A stretch of 64,000 bases of DNA from Arthrobacter bussei (GTDB lineage Bacteria > Actinomycetota > Actinomycetes > Actinomycetales > Micrococcaceae): positions 62,001-126,000 of the forward strand of contig NZ_VJXX01000004.1 of assembly GCF_009377195.2 (NCBI RefSeq), in the 5' to 3' direction. A model generated the notes under the pieces. The model saw only the letters and a list, made by a program, of their open reading frames with translations. It had not been told where the DNA came from and did not search any database. A program made the position numbers and the translations under genes. This document shows positions 57,879-64,000 of this stretch, piece by piece (positions within the stretch are counted from its first letter, which is position 1; every line of letters begins with the position of its first letter).

Positions 57879-59389
57879 GCCCGCTCAGCACCACCCTCGA
57901 CACCTACGAAGTCTGGTTCCTCACCGGCAGCCAGGACCTCTACGGCGAGGAGACCCTGCAGCAGGTCGCGGAGCAGTCCCAGGAGATCGTGCGGATGCTC
58001 GCGGACTCGGGGCTCCCCGTGAAGGTCGTGTGGAAGCCGACCCTCAAGGACTCCGCCTCGATCCGCCGCATGGCGCTCGAGGCCAACGCGGCGGACCACG
58101 CCATCGGCGTGATCGCCTGGATGCACACCTTCAGCCCCGCCAAGATGTGGATCGCGGGCCTCGACGCCCTCCGCAAGCCGCTGCTGCACCTGCACACGCA
58201 GATCAACGTGGCGCTGCCGTGGGCCGAGATCGACTTCGACTTCATGAACCTCAACCAGGCCGCGCACGGCGACCGCGAGTTCGGGTACATCCAGTCGCGC
58301 CTCGGGGTGCCGCGGAAGACCGTCGTCGGGCACGTCTCGAGCCCCGACGTCTGCGCGAAGGTCGCCTCGTGGCAGCGCGCCGCCGCCGGCTGGGCCGCCG
58401 TCCACGAGCTCAAGGTGGCCCGCTTCGGTGACAACATGCGCAACGTCGCCGTCACCGAGGGGGACAAGACCGAGGCCGAGCTCCGCTTCGGTGTCTCCAT
58501 CAACACGTGGGGCGTCAACGACCTCGTCGCGGCGGTCGAGGCACAGTCGGACGACGACGTCGACGCCCTCGTGGCCGAGTACGAGGAGACCTACGACGTG
58601 GTCCCGGAACTGCGCCGGGGAGGTGACCGCCACGAGTCGCTGCGCTACGGTGCCCGCCAGGAACTCGGCCTGCTGTCCTTCCTCGAGGAGGGCGGCTTCG
58701 GTGCGTTCACCACCAACTTCGAGGACCTCGGCGCGCTCCGGCAGCTGCCCGGCCTCGCCGTGCAGCGGCTCATGGCCCGTGGCTACGGCTTCGGCGCCGA
58801 GGGCGACTGGAAGACCGCCGTCCTCGTCCGTGCCGCGAAGGTTATGGGCTCCGGACTCCCCGGCGGCGCCTCCCTCATGGAGGACTACACGTACCACCTG
58901 ACGCCGGGGGAGGAGAAGATCCTCGGCGCGCACATGCTCGAGATCTGCCCCACCCTCACCACGTCGAAGCCCTCCCTCGAGGTGCACCCGCTCGGGATCG
59001 GCGGCAAGGAGGATCCGGTGCGGCTCGTGTTCGACACGGACGCCGGACCCGGCGTCGTCGTCGCGATGTCGGACATGCGGGACCGCTTCCGCCTCACGGC
59101 CAACGCCGTGGAGGTCGTCCCGCCGGACGCCCCGCTGCCCAACCTGCCGGTCGCCCGCGCGGTCTGGAAGCCGGAGCCGAGCCTCGAGACGTCCGCGGCG
59201 GCCTGGCTGAGCGCCGGCGCCGCGCACCACACCGTCCTCACCACCGCGGTGGGCCTCGAGGTCTTCGAGGACTTCGCGGCCATCGCCGAGGTCGAACTGC
59301 TGCGGATCGACGCCGACACGAAGCTGCGGGACTTCCAGCGCGAGCTGCGCTGGAACGCCGCGTACTATCGGCTCGCGCAGAAACTGTAG
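57875..59389 (+). CDS. araA: L-arabinose isomerase
   Basis: 504-residue cytoplasmic Mn2+-dependent enzyme converting L-arabinose to L-ribulose. N-terminal [16 protein letters not shown] is the AraA signature. Further family stretches: [51 protein letters not shown], and catalytic/metal Glu and His in [22 protein letters not shown] and [12 protein letters not shown]. Length normal. ATGA overlap with araD. Followed 58 nt later by the transporter genes. Confidence 0.97.
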   Translation: MSPLSTTLDTYEVWFLTGSQDLYGEETLQQVAEQSQEIVRMLADSGLPVKVVWKPTLKDSASIRRMALEANAADHAIGVIAWMHTFSPAKMWIAGLDALRKPLLHLHTQINVALPWAEIDFDFMNLNQAAHGDREFGYIQSRLGVPRKTVVGHVSSPDVCAKVASWQRAAAGWAAVHELKVARFGDNMRNVAVTEGDKTEAELRFGVSINTWGVNDLVAAVEAQSDDDVDALVAEYEETYDVVPELRRGGDRHESLRYGARQELGLLSFLEEGGFGAFTTNFEDLGALRQLPGLAVQRLMARGYGFGAEGDWKTAVLVRAAKVMGSGLPGGASLMEDYTYHLTPGEEKILGAHMLEICPTLTTSKPSLEVHPLGIGGKEDPVRLVFDTDAGPGVVVAMSDMRDRFRLTANAVEVVPPDAPLPNLPVARAVWKPEPSLETSAAAWLSAGAAHHTVLTTAVGLEVFEDFAAIAEVELLRIDADTKLRDFQRELRWNAAYYRLAQKL

Positions 59390-59447
59390 AAGCCACTCCC
59401 CGAAAGCCGGCACTGCCGCCGGAAACCACTCACAAGAAAGTTCCACC

Positions 59448-60566
59448 ATGAATCGGAAATACCTGGCCGGCATCGCGGCCGCCAGCATCCTGACCCTCAG
59501 CCTCACCGCCTGCGGTGGAAGCAGGGGCGGCGGCGACGACGCCGCTGCGGAGGGCGGCTCCAACGAGGGCGCCAAGATCGGTGTGGCCATGCCCACGCAG
59601 CAGTCGGAGCGATGGATCGCCGACGGCGAGAACGTCAAGAGCCAGCTGGAGGACCTCGGCTACGAGGTGGACCTCCAGTACGCCAACGACGACATCCCCA
59701 CCCAGGTCAGCCAGATCGAGAACATGATCAACGGCGGCGTGAAAGCCCTGGTCGTCGCGTCGATCGACGGCACCACGCTGACGAGCGTGCTGGACCAGGC
59801 GGAGGCGCAGGACATCCCCGTCATCGCCTACGACCGCCTCATCAACGGCTCCGACACCGTGGACTACTACACCACCTTCGACAACGAGGAGGTCGGCGTC
59901 CAGCAGGCCACCTCGCTCCTGACGGGCCTCGGGATCCTCGACGCCGAGGGCGCCGAGACCGGCGAGGAAGGGCCGTTCGACGTCGAGCTCTTCGCCGGCA
60001 GCCCGGACGACAACAACGCCACCTTCTTCTGGGACGGCGCCATGAAGACCCTCCAGCCCTACCTCGACAGCGGCGTGCTGCGCGTGCCCAGCGGCCAGAC
60101 CGAGTTCGAGCAGGCCGCGATCCTCCGCTGGCTCCCCGACACCGCGCAGGACCGCATGGAGGACCTCCTCACGGTCGGCGGCGGCGAGCAGCTCGAGGGC
60201 GTCCTGTCGCCCTACGACGGCCTGTCCATCGGCATCATCTCGGCCCTGACCTCCGGCGGCTACTCCGCGGACGACCTCCCGGTCGTCACCGGCCAGGACG
60301 CCGAGGTCGGCTCCGTGAAGTCGATCATCGCCGACGAGCAGTACTCGACGATCTTCAAGGACGTCCGCGAGCTCGGCAAGCAGGCCGTCACCATGGTGGA
60401 CGCCCTCATGAAGGGCGAGGAGCCCGAGGTCAACGACACCGAGACGTACGACAACGGCGAGAAGATCGTCCCCTCCTACCTGCTCGAGTCGCAGATCGTC
60501 ACGGTCGACAACTACGAGGCCGCGCTCGTCGAGACCGGCTACTACACCGAGGACGAGCTCAAGTAG
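59448..60566 (+). CDS. chvE: multiple-sugar-binding lipoprotein (ChvE-like)
   Basis: 372-residue extracellular lipoprotein; lipobox LSLTAC gives lipidated Cys22. The two-lobed sugar-binding core begins [20 protein letters not shown] and includes [30 protein letters not shown] and [19 protein letters not shown]. ChvE proteins bind arabinose, xylose, glucose and galactose. Encoded between araA and the gguAB genes; a long perfect hairpin follows its stop. No strong ribosome-binding site, with AAGAAAG 9 nt upstream. Confidence 0.95.
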   Translation: MNRKYLAGIAAASILTLSLTACGGSRGGGDDAAAEGGSNEGAKIGVAMPTQQSERWIADGENVKSQLEDLGYEVDLQYANDDIPTQVSQIENMINGGVKALVVASIDGTTLTSVLDQAEAQDIPVIAYDRLINGSDTVDYYTTFDNEEVGVQQATSLLTGLGILDAEGAETGEEGPFDVELFAGSPDDNNATFFWDGAMKTLQPYLDSGVLRVPSGQTEFEQAAILRWLPDTAQDRMEDLLTVGGGEQLEGVLSPYDGLSIGIISALTSGGYSADDLPVVTGQDAEVGSVKSIIADEQYSTIFKDVRELGKQAVTMVDALMKGEEPEVNDTETYDNGEKIVPSYLLESQIVTVDNYEAALVETGYYTEDELK

Positions 60567-60587
60567 CCGTCCCGCAGCACCCATGAT

Positions 60588-60627
60588 GCCTGTGGCTCCG
60601 GACCGTCCCTGGTCCGGAGCCACAGGC
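60588..60627 (+). promoter_or_regulatory. intercistronic hairpin after chvE
   Basis: Perfect 17-bp stem GCCTGTGGCTCCGGACC with 60611-60627, 6-nt loop, 21 nt after the chvE stop and 57 nt before gguA. No T-run follows. Expected to stabilise chvE mRNA and reduce gguAB transcription. Confidence 0.85.
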
Positions 60628-60683
60628 GCTGTACCTCGCCCGGCCCCTGCCGGGACTTCCACTCAAGTAAGCGAGGCTCGACC

Positions 60684-62213
60684 ATGGCGGAGAACATCCT
60701 CAGGATGCGCCGCATCACCAAGACCTTCCCTGGCGTGAAGGCACTGCAGGACGTCAACCTCGACGTCGCGCGCGGAGAAGTCCACGCGATCTGCGGGGAG
60801 AATGGGGCCGGCAAGTCGACCCTCATGAAGGTGCTGTCCGGGGTCTACCCCCATGGCACGTACGACGGCGACATCGAGTTCGAGGGCGGTGTCGTCGAAT
60901 TCAAGGACATCCGCGACAGCGAGCGCGACGGGATCGTCATCATCCACCAGGAACTGGCACTGTCCCCGTTCCTCTCCGTCGCCGAGAACATCTTCCTCGG
61001 CAACGAGCGCGAGAAGCGCGGGTTCATCGACTGGAACGAGACCAACCTGGAGGCGGCCAAGCTCCTCCGCCGCGTGGGGCTCGACCTCAATCCCGTGGTC
61101 CGTGCCGGTGACATCGGCGTGGGGAAGCAGCAGCTCGTGGAGATCGCGAAGGCGCTGTCCAAGAACGTCAAGCTGCTGATCCTCGACGAGCCCACCGCAG
61201 CCCTGAACGACGAGGATTCCGCGCACCTCCTCGGGCTCGTGAAAGGACTCCGCAAGGAGGGGATCACGAGCATCATCATCAGCCACAAGCTGAACGAGAT
61301 CAGGGCGATCGCGGACTCCGTGACGATCCTCCGTGACGGCCGCACCATCGAGACGCTGAGCCTGCACGACGGCTCCGTCACGGAGGAGCGCATCATCAAG
61401 GGGATGGTCGGCCGTGACATGGCAAGCCGCTACCCCGATCGCACACCGGTGATCGGCGAGGAGGTGCTCCGCGTCGAGGACTGGACGGTGCACCACCCGC
61501 AGGAGTCGGCCCGCGTCGTCGTCGATGCGGCCAACCTCTCCGTGCGCGCCGGCGAGGTGGTCGGCATCGCCGGACTCATGGGCGCAGGCCGCACCGAACT
61601 CGCCATGAGCATCTTCGGCCGCAGCTACGGCTCGAACATCACCGGGACGCTCTACAAGAACGGTGCTCCGATCACCGCGCGCACCGTCGGCGAGGCGATC
61701 CGGCACGGCATCGCGTACGCCACGGAGGACCGCAAGAAGTACGGACTCAACCTGATCGACGACATCAAACGCAACGTGTCCGGTGCCGCCCTCGGCAAGC
61801 TCGCGAAGCGCGGCTGGGTCGACAGCGGCCGTGAAGCCGTCGTCGCCGGCGACTACCGGCGGTCCATGAACATCAAGGCCCCGACGGTCACGGCCATCAC
61901 GGGCAAGCTCTCGGGCGGGAACCAGCAGAAGGTGGTGCTCTCCAAGTGGATGTTCTCGGACCCCGACGTCCTGATCCTCGACGAGCCCACCCGCGGGATC
62001 GACGTCGGCGCCAAGTACGAGATCTACACGATCATCAACCGCCTCGCCGCAGAGGGGAAGGCCGTCATCGTGATCTCCTCCGAGCTGCCCGAGCTGCTCG
62101 GCATCTGCGACCGCATCTACACCCTCGCCGAAGGCCGCATCACCGCGGAAGTGCCCATCGGGCAGGCGACCCCCGAACTCCTCATGCAGTACATGACCAA
62201 GGAAAAGGACTGA
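60684..62213 (+). CDS. gguA: sugar ABC transporter ATPase (GguA/XylG-like)
   Basis: 509-residue cytoplasmic ATPase with two cassettes. First: Walker [10 protein letters not shown], signature [16 protein letters not shown] and Walker [14 protein letters not shown]. Second: degenerate P-loop [16 protein letters not shown], signature [15 protein letters not shown] and Walker [13 protein letters not shown]. Length and arrangement match GguA/MmsA. Starts 57 nt after the hairpin; permease begins 4 nt after its stop. Confidence 0.95.
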   Translation: MAENILRMRRITKTFPGVKALQDVNLDVARGEVHAICGENGAGKSTLMKVLSGVYPHGTYDGDIEFEGGVVEFKDIRDSERDGIVIIHQELALSPFLSVAENIFLGNEREKRGFIDWNETNLEAAKLLRRVGLDLNPVVRAGDIGVGKQQLVEIAKALSKNVKLLILDEPTAALNDEDSAHLLGLVKGLRKEGITSIIISHKLNEIRAIADSVTILRDGRTIETLSLHDGSVTEERIIKGMVGRDMASRYPDRTPVIGEEVLRVEDWTVHHPQESARVVVDAANLSVRAGEVVGIAGLMGAGRTELAMSIFGRSYGSNITGTLYKNGAPITARTVGEAIRHGIAYATEDRKKYGLNLIDDIKRNVSGAALGKLAKRGWVDSGREAVVAGDYRRSMNIKAPTVTAITGKLSGGNQQKVVLSKWMFSDPDVLILDEPTRGIDVGAKYEIYTIINRLAAEGKAVIVISSELPELLGICDRIYTLAEGRITAEVPIGQATPELLMQYMTKEKD

Positions 62214-62217
62214 CTCC

Positions 62218-63453
62218 ATGGCTACCACCGTCAAGGACCCCGCGGTGACCGCGCCGCCGCCTCCCGTGAAGCACGGGCTGGCCTTCCTCACGAGCCGGCT
62301 GCGGCAGATCGGCATCTTCGTCGCCCTCATCGTCATCGTCGCACTGTTCCAGGTGCTGACCGGCGGCGCGCTGCTGATGCCGGACAACGTCTCGAACATC
62401 ATCGTCCAGAACAGCTACATCCTGCTCCTGGCCATCGGCATGGTCATGATCATCGTCGCCGGGCACATCGACCTGTCCGTCGGATCGGTGGCCGCCTTCG
62501 TCGGTGCCATGTCCGGGATCATGGTGCAGGACTGGTCCTTCCCCTGGTGGCTGGCCTTCATCGTCTCCCTCGTCATCGGCGGTCTCGTCGGCGCCTGGCA
62601 GGGTTTCTGGGTGGCCTACGTCGGCATCCCGGCCTTCATCGTGACCCTCGCGGGCATGCTCGTCTTCCGCGGTCTCACGCAGATCGTCCTGGAGAACCAG
62701 CGCATCACCGGCTTCCCCGAGGAGTACCGCCAGCTCGGTGGGGGCTTCCTGTTCCCCGGCCTCTTCCCGGCGGAGACCAACATCCTCGACTGGACCACGG
62801 TGGGCCTCGGCGTGATCGCCGTCGTCCTGCTCGTGGTCAGCCAGCTCCGGGGGCGGGCCACGCGCGCCCGCCTCGCGCTCGAGGACGAGCCCGCGGCGTG
62901 GTTCTTCACCAAGCTGGCGTTCATCGCCGTCCTCATCCTGGGCCTGACCTACCTGCTGGCCGGTTCCCGCAGCGGGACGCCGATCGTGCTGGTGGTGCTC
63001 GGGATCCTGATCGTCGCCTACAGCCTCGTGATGAGCAACAGCGTGTTCGGTCGCCACGTCTACGCCCGCGGTGGCAATCTCCAGGCGGCCCAGCTCTCCG
63101 GCGTCAACACCAAGCGCATCGACTTCATGCTCTTCGTCAACATGGGCGTGCTCGCGGCACTGGCGGGACTGATCTTCACCGGCCGGCTCAACTCCGCTGG
63201 CCCGGGTGCGGGAAACCTCTTCGAGCTCGACGCCATCGCGGCGGCGTTCATCGGCGGGGCGGCCGTGACGGGCGGGGTGGGAACAGTCATCGGAGCCATC
63301 ACCGGCGGCCTCATCATGGGCGTGCTCAACAACGGCATGTCCCTGCTGGGCGTCGGCATCGACTACCAGCAGTTCATCAAGGGCATGGTGCTCCTGCTCG
63401 CCGTCGGCTTCGACGTCTTCAACAAGCGCCGTGCGTCCAGCGCCCTGAAGTAG
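62218..63453 (+). CDS. gguB: sugar ABC transporter permease (GguB/XylH-like)
   Basis: 411-residue membrane protein, longer than RbsC-type permeases because of extra segments around residues 170-250, as in GguB and XylH. About 10 helices. Family motifs: LLLAIGMVMIIVAGHIDLSVGSV, GIPAFIVTLAGMLVFRGLTQ, NLQAAQLSGVNTKRIDFMLFVN and FELDAIAAAFIGGAAVTGGVGTVIGAI. ATG with AAGGA upstream, 4 nt after the ATPase gene; last gene of the operon. Confidence 0.95.
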   Translation: MATTVKDPAVTAPPPPVKHGLAFLTSRLRQIGIFVALIVIVALFQVLTGGALLMPDNVSNIIVQNSYILLLAIGMVMIIVAGHIDLSVGSVAAFVGAMSGIMVQDWSFPWWLAFIVSLVIGGLVGAWQGFWVAYVGIPAFIVTLAGMLVFRGLTQIVLENQRITGFPEEYRQLGGGFLFPGLFPAETNILDWTTVGLGVIAVVLLVVSQLRGRATRARLALEDEPAAWFFTKLAFIAVLILGLTYLLAGSRSGTPIVLVVLGILIVAYSLVMSNSVFGRHVYARGGNLQAAQLSGVNTKRIDFMLFVNMGVLAALAGLIFTGRLNSAGPGAGNLFELDAIAAAFIGGAAVTGGVGTVIGAITGGLIMGVLNNGMSLLGVGIDYQQFIKGMVLLLAVGFDVFNKRRASSALK

Positions 63454-63517
63454 GCGGGAAAAAACCGGGAGAGGGCGTAACCTTCCCGTTCCGTCCGTCG
63501 ATTACCAGTATGTAAGC

Positions 63518-63566
63518 GCCGCACCGAGGCTTATCCCCCAACGGGCCTCGGTGCGGCCTTTTCTTT
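63518..63566 (+). terminator. intrinsic terminator of the ara-ggu operon
   Basis: Perfect 13-bp stem GCCGCACCGAGGC (63518-63530) with 63545-63557, 14-nt loop, followed by TTTTCTTT. Classical form. Confidence 0.93.
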
Positions 63567-63651
63567 GCCGCAGGCCTTCGAGGCCGAAGCCTGCGGGTGG
63601 GGCAGAGCGGTTACGATGGTGTCGCCGCCCCGCCTGAACAAGGAATAGACC

Positions 63652-64000
63652 GTGGTCACACCGCTGCCTGAGGATGCGCTCACCCGCGCTCAAGCAGGCG
63701 AACCCGCGGCCTTCTCCCTCCTCTACCAGGCGCTCGGTCCGGCCGTGCTGGGATACTTCGCGGGGCGCGGCTCCGAGGATCCGGAAGCCCTGACCCAGGA
63801 GGTGTTCCTCACGGTCTTCTCGAAGATCGACACGGTGGCAGGGGGGCTCTCCGGACTCCGGACCTTCACGTTCTCCGTCGCGCACGCGCGGTACGTGGAC
63901 GAGGTGCGGAGGAGGGCCCGGACGCCCGTGGTCGTCGGCTACGAGGTGGACGGTGACACGCGGCTGACGGACTCCGCCGAGACCGTGGCCCTCGGTCAGC
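63652..64000 (+). CDS. RNA polymerase sigma factor, ECF type (partial)
   Basis: Starts at GTG 63652 (AAGGAA 6 nt upstream) and runs off the right edge after 116 codons. Region 2 of an ECF sigma factor is visible: DALTRAQAGEPAAFSLLYQAL, PEALTQEVFLTVFSKIDTVAG (region 2.2) and LRTFTFSVAHARYVDEVRRR (regions 2.3-2.4). Region 4 lies outside, so subgroup and anti-sigma partner cannot be told. Confidence 0.88.
   Translation, partial: MVTPLPEDALTRAQAGEPAAFSLLYQALGPAVLGYFAGRGSEDPEALTQEVFLTVFSKIDTVAGGLSGLRTFTFSVAHARYVDEVRRRARTPVVVGYEVDGDTRLTDSAETVALGQ

Overview
The window is 64 kb of high-GC, gene-dense chromosome from an actinobacterium. Gene content (gguAB/chvE-type arabinose importer beside araB-araD-araA, Asp23/AmaP envelope-stress operon, DUF3151 after fbaA, NlpC/P60 endopeptidase) and the abundance of GTG starts and leaderless promoters suggest Micrococcaceae, most likely Arthrobacter or a close relative. 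The class is secure; the genus is inference. There is no integrase, transposase, CRISPR array or phage gene, so this looks like stable core/accessory chromosome.

Layout. 1-7.9 kb: mostly minus-strand metabolic and transport genes (two-hotdog thioesterase, DUF1801, zinc alcohol dehydrogenase, BCCT, MFS and AEC transporters). 8.0-13.1 kb: plus-strand Nramp-like transporter, thiamine-binding protein, GNAT, spermidine-synthase-like protein (behind a 24-codon leader ORF) and CPA1 antiporter. 13.1-19.1 kb: LysR regulator divergent from a 3-hydroxybutyrate dehydrogenase, NCS2 purine permease, CopC, short FAD protein, tandem UspA. 19.2-24.3 kb: 54-bp minisatellite, NlpC/P60 hydrolase, zincin, tRNA-Glu/Asp/Phe, secreted multidomain esterase. 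25.2-27.6 kb: five-gene Asp23/DUF2273/AmaP operon. 27.7-32.3 kb: CUT1 sugar ABC importer with its LacI regulator and a clear operator. 32.4-34.9 kb: hypothetical, xthA, nadE. 35.0-42.4 kb: split CUT2 importer with a TIM-barrel isomerase, Gfo/Idh dehydrogenase and ROK regulator, probably an uncharacterised sugar or glycoside pathway. 42.5-55.1 kb: housekeeping (pyrE, HAD phosphatase, SpoU methyltransferase, fbaA, purA) mixed with small regulators, a frameshifted SurA-like lipoprotein, DUF427, a nitrilase-family amidase and a LacI regulator. 55.4-63.5 kb: araBDA-chvE-gguAB. 63.65 kb to the end: start of a sigma factor.

How genes work together. Three sugar-import systems (CUT1, CUT2, Ara) each come with a local regulator. 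In all three the substrate-binding-protein gene is followed by a strong intercistronic hairpin, which should raise binding-protein mRNA relative to downstream genes. Two operators are directly readable: a perfect 12-bp palindrome inside the CUT1 promoter and an inverted repeat before araB. Many monocistronic genes have a TANNNT box exactly 6-7 nt before an ATG/GTG, i.e. leaderless transcription. Two neighbouring genes (DUF2236 and purA) carry direct duplications of their own 3' ends including the stop codon.
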